DNA of 48,744 nucleotides from Aeromonadales bacterium. Its GTDB lineage: Bacteria > Pseudomonadota > Gammaproteobacteria > Enterobacterales > Aeromonadaceae. The notes below the pieces were generated by a model. That model did no database searches. It was not told the DNA's origin and worked only from the letters and a program-made list of their open reading frames with translations. The translations under genes were made by a program, and so were the position numbers. The DNA lies in NCBI GenBank assembly GCA_012518835.1, contig JAAYRH010000076.1, positions 1 through 48,744 of the forward strand, in the 5' to 3' direction. Positions 1 through 9,974 of this stretch are shown piece after piece. Numbering within the stretch: the stretch's first letter is position 1; each line of letters opens with the position of its first letter.

Positions 1-98
1 ACGCCGCGATCAACATTAAAGCCGCTGGGTTGGCGGTGTTAGCCCTTGGAGAGAATGTAAGTGGCACTGGGCCAGTCCCTTTGCCCTATTCTCGATGA
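1..98 (+). CDS. tnpB: TnpB (IS605 OrfB-like) RNA-guided nuclease, C-terminal fragment
   Basis: Only the last 31 or so codons are in the window, with the TGA stop at 96-98. They read (N)AAINIKAAGLAVLALGENV followed by a short tail. The NAAxNIxxAGL motif is the hallmark of the end of IS605 OrfB/TnpB proteins; it follows the last RuvC aspartate, and the AVLA-GE-VS pattern is also usual there. TnpB is a small RuvC endonuclease guided by an RNA made from the element's right end. Whether the missing part is intact cannot be seen. The frame is open from base 1, so this is a 5'-truncated CDS rather than a separate small gene. Confidence 0.72.
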   Translation, partial: AAINIKAAGLAVLALGENVSGTGPVPLPYSR

Positions 99-106
99 AT
101 TGGGAA

Positions 107-128
107 TCCCCCTCCTTTAGGTGGGGGG
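107..128 (+). repeat. Right-end hairpin of the IS200/IS605 element
   Basis: Left arm CCCCCTCC (108-115), loop TTTA (116-119), right arm GGTGGGGG (120-127). There is one T.T mismatch inside the stem and a possible T.G closing pair. Imperfect hairpins near the ends, with an unpaired base, are the recognition structures of the single-strand transposase TnpA in this family, and they also form part of the TnpB guide-RNA scaffold. Confidence 0.6.
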
Positions 129-137
129 AGCAGTCAA

Positions 138-441
138 TAAGCCCCGTGTATAAACAGGTTTTTAAACCGTGCGCTTTACATAGCTGCAATAAAGTAAGCA
201 GTGCATGAGGTTGCCACTCGCCACCTAAAAACAGCACACAGCTGATCAAACCCTGATATTGCGTCAAGCGCGCTGTTAAATAATCTGGCGTCAATGCCAC
301 TCCACTGCCCCTCGGCCAGCTATCTACACTGTGACAGCCCTTGCAGCCAACCGGACAACCCGTCAAGGTATAAGCAAGTGAAGTCTCACCTGGCACTTCT
401 TGCCATACGATATCTTCACTACAAAAACGTAAGAGCGACAT
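138..441 (-). pseudogene. nrdG: Anaerobic ribonucleotide reductase activating protein NrdG, truncated by IS insertion
   Basis: NrdG is the radical-SAM enzyme that installs the glycyl radical on NrdD. The N-terminal two thirds are present. They contain the CxxxCxxC cluster motif (TGCPVGCKGCH) and the conserved stretches LISCVLFLGGEWQP and LKTCLYTGL. After that Leu (about residue 101) homology stops at position 138. The reading frame continues for about 40 unrelated residues into the insertion sequence, with a stop at 16-18. The family is about 150 residues, so the C-terminal third is lost. ATG 441 is preferred over an upstream GTG at 447, because an AGGTG ribosome site lies 6 nt before the ATG and contains that GTG. 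An FNR box lies upstream. Probably inactive, unless the product works without its C-terminus or another copy exists. Confidence 0.75.
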
Positions 442-520
442 AAACACCTATATGTTGTGGTTTAAATCAACGTTGAACACCATATGGGGGATCACCTTAC
501 CCTTTTAGTCAAAGGTGAAA

Positions 521-534
521 TTGATCTATATCAA
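521..534. promoter_or_regulatory. FNR box
   Basis: TTGATCTATATCAA is a perfect match to the FNR consensus TTGAT-N4-ATCAA. Read toward nrdG, a weak -10-like TAAGGT at 494-499 would place a start near 487, about 40 bp from the box centre (527.5), the usual position for an FNR-activated class II promoter. This fits anaerobic expression of nrdG. The box is about 150 bp upstream of the pot promoter, so an effect on potABCD is less likely. Confidence 0.7.
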
Positions 535-686
535 GTAAAGAGAGAACCACAGATAAGCTGTACTAGGGCCCAGAGTGCAAATACTTACCTCTTCTGGCTG
601 GCGCTCTTAGAAGGGTTTAAGTAAGGTTAGATTATGGCTATAGCCTCTATATAAAGTGGTTCGTCATAGCAGCATAAATATTTGAT

Positions 687-714
687 TTGACATACAAAAT
701 ATCGGGCATAAAAT
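687..714 (+). promoter_or_regulatory. Sigma70 promoter of potABCD
   Basis: A perfect -35 TTGACA (687-692), a 16-bp spacer and -10 TAAAAT (709-714, 5 of 6) predict a start near 721 and a leader of about 50 nt before potA. Confidence 0.7.
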
Positions 715-769
715 GCGCCCACTTTTTATATTAAACGCATAGCGTTTTCATCGAGGTGTATAAGGCTAC

Positions 770-1876
770 ATGGCGGAAAAAAGCATTCCCCTAGTCTCTC
801 TGACGGGTATCAGCAAAGCATTTGATGGCAAAACCATCATCGATAACTTCGATCTTTCCATTTATGATGGCGAGTTTTTGACCATTCTTGGTCCCTCAGG
901 CTGTGGCAAAACTACAGTACTGCGCCTGATTGCCGGATTAGAACAAGTAGATAGCGGTACTATTACCTTAGCCGGCGATAACATTACGCAGGTGGCAGCG
1001 GAACACCGTCATGTAAATACCGTATTTCAAAGTTATGCATTATTTCCCCATATGACACTGTTTGATAACGTCGCCTTTGGCTTACGGATGCAAAAAGTAG
1101 CCAGCGCTGACATTAAGCCGCGGGTGATAGAAGCACTAAAAATGGTGCAATTAGAATCAATGGCGAACCGTTTTCCTCACCAGCTCTCTGGTGGACAACA
1201 ACAACGGGTGGCCATAGCACGCGCCGTGGTAAATCGACCTAAAGTACTGTTACTGGATGAGTCATTAAGTGCCTTAGATTATAAATTACGCAAACAAATG
1301 CAAAGTGAGCTTAAGCAACTGCAACGCCGCTTGGGTATTACCTTTGTATTTGTCACTCATGACCAAGAAGAAGCCTTGTCGATGTCGGATCGCATTATAT
1401 TGATGCAAGGCGGTCATATTGTGCAGGATGGCTCCCCTCGAGAAATTTATGAGTCCCCTGCTAACCTGTTTGCGGCACGCTTTATTGGTGAAATAAATAT
1501 TCTAAGTGGCACTCTTATTACTGAAACTGCCACTGCTGGACAGTGGCAAGCTAATGTAGAAGGCCGCGAGTGCATAGTGCATACCGAACAATCTTTCTCG
1601 GCTAACGATAAAGTGTGTGTATTGCTGCGCCCAGAAGACTTAAGAATGAGCCGTGCCAGTGAAGGCAGTACCAATGGCGTGCCAGGCCGGGTTATTGAGC
1701 GTCTCTATAAAGGAGCGACACTAGACTCGCGAGTTGAGCTAGATTCAGGGCAGCATATTTTGGTGTCTGAGTTTTTTGATGAAGACGATCCTGACTTTGA
1801 TTACCGTTTAGGTGAACGAGTCCATGTGACTTGGGTTGATAGCTGGGAAGTGGTGTTGCCTTATGAAGCCCATTAA
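770..1876 (+). CDS. potA: Spermidine/putrescine ABC transporter, ATPase PotA
   Basis: This is the nucleotide-binding subunit that powers polyamine uptake at the inner membrane. Walker [10 protein letters not shown] is at residues 41-49, the ABC signature LSGGQQQR at 139-146, Walker B VLLLDE at 159-164 followed by the PotA-type SLSALD, and the switch histidine is in VTHDQEE near 197. The C-terminal 120 residues form the TOBE-type regulatory domain (VLLRPEDLR; ...[13 protein letters not shown]). The length of 368 residues is normal. AAGG stands 5 nt before the ATG. It is first in a tightly overlapping four-gene operon. Confidence 0.97.
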   Translation: MAEKSIPLVSLTGISKAFDGKTIIDNFDLSIYDGEFLTILGPSGCGKTTVLRLIAGLEQVDSGTITLAGDNITQVAAEHRHVNTVFQSYALFPHMTLFDNVAFGLRMQKVASADIKPRVIEALKMVQLESMANRFPHQLSGGQQQRVAIARAVVNRPKVLLLDESLSALDYKLRKQMQSELKQLQRRLGITFVFVTHDQEEALSMSDRIILMQGGHIVQDGSPREIYESPANLFAARFIGEINILSGTLITETATAGQWQANVEGRECIVHTEQSFSANDKVCVLLRPEDLRMSRASEGSTNGVPGRVIERLYKGATLDSRVELDSGQHILVSEFFDEDDPDFDYRLGERVHVTWVDSWEVVLPYEAH

Positions 1877-2738
1877 TCCTTTGGCCGGCAATGGCTTTAG
1901 AAATCTGGCTGTGACTTTGATTGTGGGTTGGTTATTGATCTTTGTATTTTTACCCAATTTAATGATCATTGCCACCAGCTTTATGACGCGAGATCACAGT
2001 AGTTTAGTGAGCTTGGTATTTAGCCTCGACAGCTATAGCCGCTTATTTGATCCTTTATATGCCAAAGTATTAGGGCACTCTTTACTCATGGCCGGTATTG
2101 CCACGCTCATCTGTTTAGGCGTGGGTTATCCGTTTGCGTTTATTATTGCCAAACTGCCTACACGGCTCAGGCCCTTATTGTTGTTTCTCGTGATAGTTCC
2201 CTTTTGGACTAACTCATTAATTCGTACCTATGCGCTTAAAGTGGTATTAGGTACTAAAGGCTTACTTAATAGCGCTTTATTAGGGTTAGGGCTAATTGAG
2301 CAACCGCTGCGGATTATGTTTACTGAAGTAGCCGTGATCATTGGGCTGGTTTATATCTTACTGCCTTTTATGATACTGCCGTTGTATTCAGCCATTGATA
2401 AATTAGATGGACGGCTATTAGAAGCCGCTAAAGACTTAGGTGCTGGCCCAGCATCACGGTTTTTTCGGGTGATCTTACCACTCACCCTACCCGGCATAGT
2501 GGCAGGCTGTTTATTAGTATTTTTACCCGCCTTAGGCATGTTTTATATCTCTGACTTATTAGGGGGAGCTAAAAACCTCTTGATTGGCAATATAATTAAG
2601 ACCCAGTTTTTAAATATCCGTGACTGGCCGTTTGGTGCTGCTACTAGTGTCACACTGACGTTATTAATGGCGGTTATGATGTATTTGTATTATCGCGCCG
2701 CTAAAATGCTCAATAAGAAGGTGTCCATCGATGATTAA
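1863..2738 (+). CDS. potB: Spermidine/putrescine ABC transporter permease PotB
   Basis: A polytopic inner-membrane permease with about six hydrophobic helices. The EAA loop ([23 protein letters not shown]) contacts PotA. The stretches [26 protein letters not shown] and [10 protein letters not shown] are typical PotB. The ATG at 1863 is chosen over an in-frame TTG at 1836, because the protein then begins MKPINPL as family members do and overlaps the end of potA by only 14 nt. Translation is probably coupled to potA. Confidence 0.96.
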   Translation: MKPINPLAGNGFRNLAVTLIVGWLLIFVFLPNLMIIATSFMTRDHSSLVSLVFSLDSYSRLFDPLYAKVLGHSLLMAGIATLICLGVGYPFAFIIAKLPTRLRPLLLFLVIVPFWTNSLIRTYALKVVLGTKGLLNSALLGLGLIEQPLRIMFTEVAVIIGLVYILLPFMILPLYSAIDKLDGRLLEAAKDLGAGPASRFFRVILPLTLPGIVAGCLLVFLPALGMFYISDLLGGAKNLLIGNIIKTQFLNIRDWPFGAATSVTLTLLMAVMMYLYYRAAKMLNKKVSIDD

Positions 2739-3498
2739 ATGGCTAAAAGGCAGCTTTTTATTATTAGTCTTTGCCTACCTTTATATTCCTATTGGCGTCT
2801 TAGTAGCGAATGCTTTTAACCAATCAAAGTACGGTATTAGCTGGGATGGCTTTACCCTAGACTGGTTTGTGCGTTTGGCCAATAACGCCAGCTTAATGGA
2901 AGCGGCGCGGCACTCGGTGACCATTGCTTTGGTATCAGCCAGTGCCGCGGCCATCATTGGCACTCTGGCTGCGGTCGCTTTGTACCGCTACCGCTTTCGC
3001 GGTAAAGGTTTTGTCGGTGGCATGTTATTTGTAGTTATGATGTCACCCGATATTGTGATGGCGATTTCATTGCTAGCGCTGTTTGTGGTGCTGGGCATTT
3101 CTCTTGGTTTTTGGTCGTTATTATTAGCTCACATTACTTTTTGTTTGCCTTTTGTAGTGATCACCGTCTATTCGCGGTTAAAAGGGTTTGATGTGCGTAT
3201 GCTAGAAGCAGCAAAAGACTTAGGAGCCAGCGAAGCCGTGACCTTTCGTAAGATTATTCTGCCGCTCGCCGGCCCAGCGATTGCTGCCGGTTGGCTATTA
3301 AGCTTTACTCTGTCGTTAGATGACGTCATTGTCAGCTCTTTTGTTACTGGGCCGAGCTATGAAATTTTACCGTTAAAAATTTATTCTATGGTTAAGGTAG
3401 GAGTGTCTCCAGAAGTGAACGCCCTTGCGACCATTATGTTAGCCGCATCACTGATACTAGTGGTAATCGCACAACTGTTATTAAGGAAGAAACACTGA
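2731..3498 (+). CDS. potC: Spermidine/putrescine ABC transporter permease PotC
   Basis: The second permease of the polyamine importer, 255 residues, with hydrophobic helices throughout. It has the EAA motif ([24 protein letters not shown]) and the family-typical segments MSPDIVMAISLLALF and SFVTGPSYEILPLKIYSMV. It overlaps potB by 8 nt, and its stop overlaps the potD start, so stoichiometric coupled translation is likely. Confidence 0.97.
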   Translation: MIKWLKGSFLLLVFAYLYIPIGVLVANAFNQSKYGISWDGFTLDWFVRLANNASLMEAARHSVTIALVSASAAAIIGTLAAVALYRYRFRGKGFVGGMLFVVMMSPDIVMAISLLALFVVLGISLGFWSLLLAHITFCLPFVVITVYSRLKGFDVRMLEAAKDLGASEAVTFRKIILPLAGPAIAAGWLLSFTLSLDDVIVSSFVTGPSYEILPLKIYSMVKVGVSPEVNALATIMLAASLILVVIAQLLLRKKH

Positions 3499-4547
3499 TG
3501 AAATTAAAATGGAGTTCTTTGGCACTATTGATGGCCGCTAGCCTACCCTCGTTGGCACAAGCTCAAGACCGTTTATCTGTGTATGGTTGGGCCGAATATA
3601 TTCCGGATCAGGTGATACGAGACTTCACCAAAGCAACGGGAATTAAAGTCGATTACGCTAGTTTTGACTCAAATGAGGCGCTGTATGCTAAGTTAAAACT
3701 GCTGCAAACCAGCAAGGCTAAAGAAAGCTACGATGTTATTTTTCCCTCTAGCTATATGTTGAGTAAAATGGCACGGGAAGAGATGTTATTGCCTCTAGAT
3801 AAAAGTAAGCTGCCCCATTTTAATGAATTAGATGAAGGCATGTTAAATAGGGATTTTGATCCTGAAAATAAATACAGTGTGCCTTATGCTTTTGGTAGCA
3901 CTGCTATTGCCATTAATAGAGATGACTTGCCCGATGCTAAAATGACCAGTTGGGCTGACTTATGGGATGGGCGTTGGAAAAATCAGTTAATGATTACCGA
4001 TGATATTCGTGAAAGCTTTCAAATGGCATTATTAACCTTAGGTTATTCGGCGAATACTAAAGATCCCGCAGAAATTAAAGCGGCTTATGAAAAACTGATC
4101 TCGTTGCAAAATAACGTGTTGCTTTATAATTCAGATAACCCTCGTCTGCCGTATGTCACCGGTGAGGCGTCGGTAGGATTATTGTGGAGTGATCAAGCTT
4201 ATAAAACACAGCAAGATGGTATTAACTTAGAATACGTCTATCCCGAAGAAGGAGCTATTTTTTGGGTAGATAGTGCAGCTATTCCCAGCAATGCCAAATC
4301 AATTGACGCCGCACATCAGTTTATTGATTATTTATTACAACCTGAAGTAGCCGCCGGTATTATGGAAGAGTTAGGGATGGCGATGCCTAATAAAGGCGCC
4401 AAAGGCTTACTGCCGCCTGAAATAGCAGAAAATAGTGTGCTGTTTCCTAGTACAGAAATAACAGCTAATGGTCATTTTCAAGATGACTTAGGTGATGAAA
4501 CCCTCGCTATTTACGAACAATATTGGGTGAAATTACGCTCTCAGTGA
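3498..4547 (+). CDS. potD: Spermidine/putrescine-binding periplasmic protein PotD
   Basis: The substrate-binding component. A signal peptide with a lysine-containing n-region and hydrophobic core ends in SLAQAQ (cleavage near residue 22). The mature part shows LSVYGWAEYIPDQVIRDF, YDVIFPSSYMLSKM and WSDQAYKTQQDG, all typical PotD. The length of 349 residues is normal. The start ATG overlaps the potC stop (TGATG). It is the last gene of the operon, followed by a strong intrinsic terminator. Confidence 0.97.
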   Translation: MKLKWSSLALLMAASLPSLAQAQDRLSVYGWAEYIPDQVIRDFTKATGIKVDYASFDSNEALYAKLKLLQTSKAKESYDVIFPSSYMLSKMAREEMLLPLDKSKLPHFNELDEGMLNRDFDPENKYSVPYAFGSTAIAINRDDLPDAKMTSWADLWDGRWKNQLMITDDIRESFQMALLTLGYSANTKDPAEIKAAYEKLISLQNNVLLYNSDNPRLPYVTGEASVGLLWSDQAYKTQQDGINLEYVYPEEGAIFWVDSAAIPSNAKSIDAAHQFIDYLLQPEVAAGIMEELGMAMPNKGAKGLLPPEIAENSVLFPSTEITANGHFQDDLGDETLAIYEQYWVKLRSQ

Positions 4548-4561
4548 TCCCACTTAATTAA

Positions 4562-4590
4562 TAAGCCCGCCTGGTGCGGGCTTACTTTTT
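4562..4590 (+). terminator. Intrinsic terminator of potABCD
   Basis: A perfect 9-bp stem TAAGCCCGC (4562-4570) / GCGGGCTTA (4576-4584), loop CTGGT, followed by CTTTTT. Confidence 0.85.
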
Positions 4591-4665
4591 AAATAAAAAA
4601 GCCCGCAGACTGAGCAGCTATTACGAACAACAAGTAAGTATTAAATATCGCCGTTATTATTCCCG

Positions 4666-5370
4666 TTAAAGCTTAGTTAATAATTCATCCACATAGGCAG
4701 GTACAGTAACGGTAGCATTGCCATAGCGGTGCTCATCAAATAAAGTTTTTGATTGGCTTTTTTCTAGGTTTATTTCTACGGTATGCGCCTTATGGAGCGC
4801 GGCTTCTTGCACTAAACCTGCGGCGGGATATACATTGCCAGAGGTGCCAATAGCAATAAATAAATTGGCTTCACTGATAGCATGATAGATCTGATCGAGC
4901 AACAAAGGCATTTCACCAAACCATACAATATGCGGACGTAACGGTTCAGGAAATTGACAACAGTGACACAGATCCTTGGGACTGAGATCCTTTGTCCAAT
5001 CGAGAGTCTGATTAGACACGGGACACCGCACTTTTAATAACTCACCGTGCATATGTAACACCTGTTGACTACCGGCTCTTTCGTGTAAATCATCAATGTT
5101 TTGCGTGATCAAAGTGACTGTGCCTGGCCAATCCGCTTCTAATTTAGCGAGCGCGAAATGTGCGGCATTAGGCTCCACGGTTTGTAATAACGCCCGTCGA
5201 GTATTATAAAACTGATGAACTAATTCCGGGTTGCGCTCATATCCTTCGGGCGAAGCCACATCTTCAATACGATGTTCCTCCCATAGCCCGTCGCTGGCTC
5301 TAAAGGTTTTAATCCCCGACTCGGCAGAAATACCGGCGCCGGTTAAGATCACAATATTATCGTGGGACAT
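4666..5370 (-). CDS. cobB: NAD-dependent protein deacylase (sirtuin) CobB
   Basis: Removes acetyl and succinyl groups from protein lysines using NAD+. Sirtuin signatures are in order: [10 protein letters not shown] (residues 11-20), [12 protein letters not shown], catalytic His in HMHGEL, zinc-site cysteines (RC...CHCC), and [16 protein letters not shown] carries the Tyr-x-x-Arg pair that marks class III desuccinylase-capable sirtuins. The 234-residue product is the short CobB form starting just before the Rossmann motif. AGGGGA lies 7 nt before the ATG. It sits alone, downstream of the ihfA terminator. Confidence 0.94.
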   Translation of the reverse strand: MSHDNIVILTGAGISAESGIKTFRASDGLWEEHRIEDVASPEGYERNPELVHQFYNTRRALLQTVEPNAAHFALAKLEADWPGTVTLITQNIDDLHERAGSQQVLHMHGELLKVRCPVSNQTLDWTKDLSPKDLCHCCQFPEPLRPHIVWFGEMPLLLDQIYHAISEANLFIAIGTSGNVYPAAGLVQEAALHKAHTVEINLEKSQSKTLFDEHRYGNATVTVPAYVDELLTKL

Positions 5371-5440
5371 AAACTGTTCCCCTATTCATCCACCTACCCC
5401 ATTAACATTTAGGCAAGTGCTCATAAAACCGGGTAATGAA

Positions 5441-5468
5441 ATAAGCCAGACAATATTGTCTGGCTTAT
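5441..5468 (-). terminator. Intrinsic terminator after ihfA
   Basis: A perfect 28-nt palindrome begins two bases beyond the ihfA stop codon. Arms AAGCCAGACA and TGTCTGGCTT flank a 4-nt loop. On the minus strand it is followed by ATTTCATT, only a modest U-tract. It separates the thrS-ihfA operon from cobB. Confidence 0.7.
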
Positions 5469-5470
5469 GA

Positions 5471-5788
5471 CTAATCGGAAGACGTGCTATCGTCATCGGA
5501 CGACGCTAGATGCTCTACTCTACTTTTCAGCTTTTGCCCGGGGCGAAAAGTCACCACGCGCCGTGCTGAAATAGGAATATCTTCGCCAGTTTTAGGGTTG
5601 CGTCCGGGGCGTTCCCCTTTGTTGCGTAATTCAAAGTTACCGAACCCGGAAATTTTCACTTGTTCTCCTTGCTCTAGCGAACGACGGATTTCTTCAAAGA
5701 AAGCTTCTACCATTTCTTTTGAATCTCGCTTGCTTAAGCCTAAGTGAGTAAACAAGTGTTCAGCTAGATCGGCTTTGGTTAACGCCAT
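5471..5788 (-). CDS. ihfA: Integration host factor subunit alpha
   Basis: A nucleoid protein that heterodimerises with IhfB and bends DNA sharply. The protein has [13 protein letters not shown] at the N-terminus, SGFGNFELR, and the arm segment [20 protein letters not shown] with the intercalating proline. The acidic Asp/Ser-rich tail makes it 105 residues, slightly longer than the enteric 99. It starts 1 nt after the pheT stop, with a GAGGG ribosome site inside the pheT end, the conserved pheT-ihfA arrangement. Confidence 0.96.
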   Translation of the reverse strand: MALTKADLAEHLFTHLGLSKRDSKEMVEAFFEEIRRSLEQGEQVKISGFGNFELRNKGERPGRNPKTGEDIPISARRVVTFRPGQKLKSRVEHLASSDDDSTSSD

Positions 5789-5789
5789 A

Positions 5790-8177
5790 TCAATCCCTCA
5801 AGGAAGCATTAAACTCATCAGAAAGTGCCGTCACGATGTTAGCCACCGCCTCGGCAATTTCTTTCTCTTCCAAAGTTCGATGGGTATCTTGTAATACGAG
5901 ACTAAGCGCTAGGCTTTTTTTGCCCTCTTCAATACCCGAGCCTTGGTATACGTCAAACAAGTTTAATCCAACTACATGTTTATCGCCAACTTTCCTAACT
6001 AAATCAAGGATATCCCCAGCGGCTACCTCTTGATCAACCACCAATGCCAGGTCTCGTCGGTTCGCAGGAAAACGAGAAATAGCGACCGCCTCCGGTACAT
6101 GGCGGGTGGTGAGTGCGGCGGTTTCCACTTCAAACACATAGGCTTGAGATTTTAAGCCCAGTTTACGTAATAAGCTTGGGTGTAATGTTCCCACCACGCC
6201 AACTTGGCGGCCTTGATAAAATAATGCTGCTGACTGACCGGGATGTAGCGCACTAAGCTCGGCACGCGCAAAAGAAAAGTCGAGTTCGTGGCCACTTAAC
6301 GCCAACAGCGCTTCTAAATCCCCTTTGATATCAAAGAAGTCGACTTCTTTCACCGGCATGTCCCAGTGCTCATCCACTAACGGACCTAGCACTAAACCAG
6401 CAAACATCGAGGTTTGGCGTACGCCGTTTTCTGCGCTTTCATCAGGAATAAAAATTAAGCCCTGCTCAAACAAACGCAATCGCGACTGTTGGCGGTTTTG
6501 ATTGTGCACCGCCGCTTTAATTAAGCCTGGCCATAATGAAACCCGCATCGCCGACATATCCGCGGCAATGGGATGCGGCAAGATCATCGTATCCGCATCA
6601 GGAAATAATAGTTGTTGTGCGTTAGGGTCTACAAAACTGTAAGTAATTGCTTCTTGGTAGCCGGCATCAATTAAGGTTTCTTTTAAACGAGCTAAAGGCA
6701 ATTGAGCTTCGTTATGCTTAGACATAGTCAGCGCTGCTACCGGTGCCCGGTTAGGGATCTGGTTATAACCGTAAATACGCGCCACTTCTTCGATTAAGTC
6801 TTCTTCAATTTGGATATCAAATCGATAGCTGGGCACACTCACTTGCCAGCCTTGCTCAGTGGTGGTTACTGCTAGTCCTAAACGGCTAAGCATGTCGGTC
6901 ACTTGATTTGCAGGGATCTCTATACCGATAATTTTATTTAATCGCGCTTGTCGTAAGGCAACTTGAGACGTTTTAGGTAAGTCTTGCTCAGACAGCGCTT
7001 CAACCACAGGACCAGCTTGCCCCCCACAGATAGTTAATAATAATGCTGTGGCCCGCTCCATCACTTTATGTTGTAACTGATAATCAACGCCGCGTTCAAA
7101 ACGGTGTGAGGCATCGGTATGTAAACCATAGCTGCGTGCCCGGCCAGTAATTGACAGTGGGCTAAAAAAAGCACACTCCAATACAATATCGGTGGTTTGC
7201 TCAGTCACACCCGTGGCTTCGCCGCCAAAGATACCAGCCATGGCAATGGCTTGTTGCTCATCAGCAATCACTAAGGTGTCGGCATTAAGCTTAACCTCAT
7301 TACCATCTAATAAGGTGAGCGCTTCGTCTTGCTTAGCCATGCGTACTTGAATCGCTCCCTTTAACGTAGCGCGATCAAAGGCATGCATGGGTTGGCCCCA
7401 TTCCAGCAACACAAAATTAGTGACATCCACCACCGGATCGATACTGCGAATACCGCTACGGCGTAACTTTTCTTGCATCCATAAGGGCGTGCGGGCCTTA
7501 ACATTAATGCCGGTTAATACTCGACTTAAATAACGCGGGCATGCGTGAGGCGCCAAGAGATTGACCGCCACTTGATCGTCAATGGTGGCCGGCACCGCAG
7601 GAATATCTGGCCAAAGCACATCTTGTTGGTTTAGCACCCCCACTTCACGAGCAATACCGGCGATGCCTAAACAATCAGCACGGTTAGGGGTTAAATCGAT
7701 GTCGATAATCGCATCATCTAATAACAGATAGTCGCGTACCGACACACCGAGCGGTGCATCATCGGGTAATTCGATAATGCCGCTAGAATCTAGCTCGATG
7801 CCCAACTCATTGTAAGAGCACAACATGCCATGAGAGGGTTGACCGCGCAGCTTGGCTTTTTTGATTTTAAAATCACCGGGTAACACTGCGCCCACGACGG
7901 CCACCGCGACTTTTAATCCGGCACGACAGTTAGGTGCACCACAGACAATATCTAACAGCTCCCCTTCACCAATATTTACTTTGGTTACTTGCAGCTTATC
8001 GGCATCGGGGTGCTGGCTGGATTCAACCACCTCACCCACCACCACTTGAGTAAAATCACCCGCGACCGGCTCAATATTGTCTACTTCTAAGCCCGCCATC
8101 GTCATCAGCTCGGCAAGAGCTTCGGCGTTAAGGCCAGTATTCACCCATTCATCTAGCCATGTTTTTGAAAATTTCAT
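5790..8177 (-). CDS. pheT: Phenylalanine-tRNA ligase beta subunit
   Basis: The large subunit of the (alpha-beta)2 PheRS, 795 residues, normal length. Domains in order: an N-terminal tRNA-binding OB fold (about 40-150, [19 protein letters not shown]), the B3/B4 editing domain (HADVSHRFERG-like segment near 360), the B5 domain, a catalytic-like core, and the C-terminal FDX-ACB anticodon-binding domain ([15 protein letters not shown] onward). It follows pheS by 15 nt and precedes ihfA by 1 nt. Confidence 0.97.
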   Translation of the reverse strand: MKFSKTWLDEWVNTGLNAEALAELMTMAGLEVDNIEPVAGDFTQVVVGEVVESSQHPDADKLQVTKVNIGEGELLDIVCGAPNCRAGLKVAVAVVGAVLPGDFKIKKAKLRGQPSHGMLCSYNELGIELDSSGIIELPDDAPLGVSVRDYLLLDDAIIDIDLTPNRADCLGIAGIAREVGVLNQQDVLWPDIPAVPATIDDQVAVNLLAPHACPRYLSRVLTGINVKARTPLWMQEKLRRSGIRSIDPVVDVTNFVLLEWGQPMHAFDRATLKGAIQVRMAKQDEALTLLDGNEVKLNADTLVIADEQQAIAMAGIFGGEATGVTEQTTDIVLECAFFSPLSITGRARSYGLHTDASHRFERGVDYQLQHKVMERATALLLTICGGQAGPVVEALSEQDLPKTSQVALRQARLNKIIGIEIPANQVTDMLSRLGLAVTTTEQGWQVSVPSYRFDIQIEEDLIEEVARIYGYNQIPNRAPVAALTMSKHNEAQLPLARLKETLIDAGYQEAITYSFVDPNAQQLLFPDADTMILPHPIAADMSAMRVSLWPGLIKAAVHNQNRQQSRLRLFEQGLIFIPDESAENGVRQTSMFAGLVLGPLVDEHWDMPVKEVDFFDIKGDLEALLALSGHELDFSFARAELSALHPGQSAALFYQGRQVGVVGTLHPSLLRKLGLKSQAYVFEVETAALTTRHVPEAVAISRFPANRRDLALVVDQEVAAGDILDLVRKVGDKHVVGLNLFDVYQGSGIEEGKKSLALSLVLQDTHRTLEEKEIAEAVANIVTALSDEFNASLRD

Positions 8178-8192
8178 TATTGCTCCTGCCGA

Positions 8193-9212
<1,020 letters not shown>

Positions 9213-9282
9213 TTAATTTGAAAGGTCTTGATAATAAAGGATTTGTGTCTTTTTCGCCATACTCACATTAAATATGAGCAAT

Positions 9283-9310
9283 AAAAAAGGAGGCCTAGGC
9301 CTCCTTTTTT
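9283..9310 (-). terminator. Terminator between rplT and pheS
   Basis: A perfect palindrome: six A, GGAGGCC, TA, GGCCTCC, six T. It would work in both directions. On the minus strand it lies 20 nt after the rplT stop and would limit transcription into pheST. Confidence 0.85.
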
Positions 9311-9329
9311 CACATATCGTGTTAACGAC

Positions 9330-9686
9330 TTATGCTAATGCTTCTTTTGCTTTGCTAACCAAAGCAGTGAAGGTAGCTTTATCGTGTACTGCGATATCAG
9401 CCAAGATCTTACGATCGATTTCAACTGAAGCCTTTTTCAGGCCGTTGATGAAACGGCTATAAGACAGACCATTCATGCGGCTTGCGGCGTTAATACGCGC
9501 AATCCACAGCTGGCGAAACTGGCGTTTTTTCTGACGACGGTCACGGTAAGCGTACTGACCTGCTTTAGTTACTGCTTGTACCGCTACGCGATAAACGCGC
9601 GAACGAGCGCCGTAATAACCTTTAGCTTGCTTTAATACTTTTTTGTGACGAGCGCGGGCAGTCACACCACGTTTAACTCTTGCCAT
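9330..9686 (-). CDS. rplT: Large ribosomal subunit protein bL20
   Basis: A 118-residue, strongly basic protein. It begins [19 protein letters not shown] and carries [10 protein letters not shown], all diagnostic of bL20, an early 50S assembly protein. In gammaproteobacteria bL20 represses its own operon by binding mRNA upstream of rpmI. It follows rpmI by 15 nt. Confidence 0.98.
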   Translation of the reverse strand: MARVKRGVTARARHKKVLKQAKGYYGARSRVYRVAVQAVTKAGQYAYRDRRQKKRQFRQLWIARINAASRMNGLSYSRFINGLKKASVEIDRKILADIAVHDKATFTALVSKAKEALA

Positions 9687-9701
9687 TGTTCTTTAATCCT
9701 T

Positions 9702-9896
9702 TTATGCGTTTGGCAACATTGCTCTAACTTGAGCAACATCAGATGCAGCAACCATGCTAGTACCACGTAGATGACGCTTACGCTTAGTACTTTTCTTGGT
9801 CAGGATATGGCTGGTGTGCGACGACTTGCGCTTAAAACCATTCGCCGTTTTCTTAAAGCGCTTTGCAGCACCTTTATCTGTTTTCATCTTAGACAT
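9702..9896 (-). CDS. rpmI: Large ribosomal subunit protein bL35
   Basis: A 64-residue basic protein with the family core [16 protein letters not shown] and [20 protein letters not shown] ribosome site precedes the ATG. It lies between infC and rplT as in other proteobacteria, 78 nt after infC. Confidence 0.98.
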   Translation of the reverse strand: MSKMKTDKGAAKRFKKTANGFKRKSSHTSHILTKKSTKRKRHLRGTSMVAASDVAQVRAMLPNA

Positions 9897-9974
9897 AACA
9901 ACTCCGCATTGTTAATAATAACAAATAGTAAGGCGAGCCAAGTCAACACGACTTAGCTACTTGGTAGGCCTTAG

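Larger units (their letters stand above)
1..137 (+). mobile_element. IS200/IS605-family element, right end (partial)
   Basis: The window opens inside an insertion sequence. Three things point to the IS200/IS605 family: the C-terminus of a TnpB-type protein on the plus strand, a GC-rich subterminal hairpin at 107-128 just after its stop codon, and TCAA at 134-137, the same tetranucleotide as the right cleavage site known for IS608. The flanking DNA from 138 onward reads as nrdG on the minus strand and changes character exactly there. The left end and any tnpA lie outside the window. The exact boundary (137) is an inference from the TCAA motif and from where nrdG homology stops. Confidence 0.75.
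1..157 (+). ncRNA. Possible TnpB omega-RNA (reRNA) with guide from nrdG
   Basis: In characterised TnpB systems the guide RNA scaffold overlaps the 3' end of tnpB and the right end, and the roughly 16-20 nt just outside the right end act as guide. Here that layout would give a scaffold ending at 137 and a guide starting TAAGCCCCGTGTATAAACAG (138-157), which is nrdG sequence. The feature rests on family architecture only. The 5' end is not defined and lies at or before the window edge. Confidence 0.35.

Noticed and set aside
16-137. C-terminal 40 residues of the apparent 141-residue NrdG
   Set aside because: They show no NrdG similarity and are antisense read-through of the insertion sequence end, so the gene is called truncated rather than a variant.
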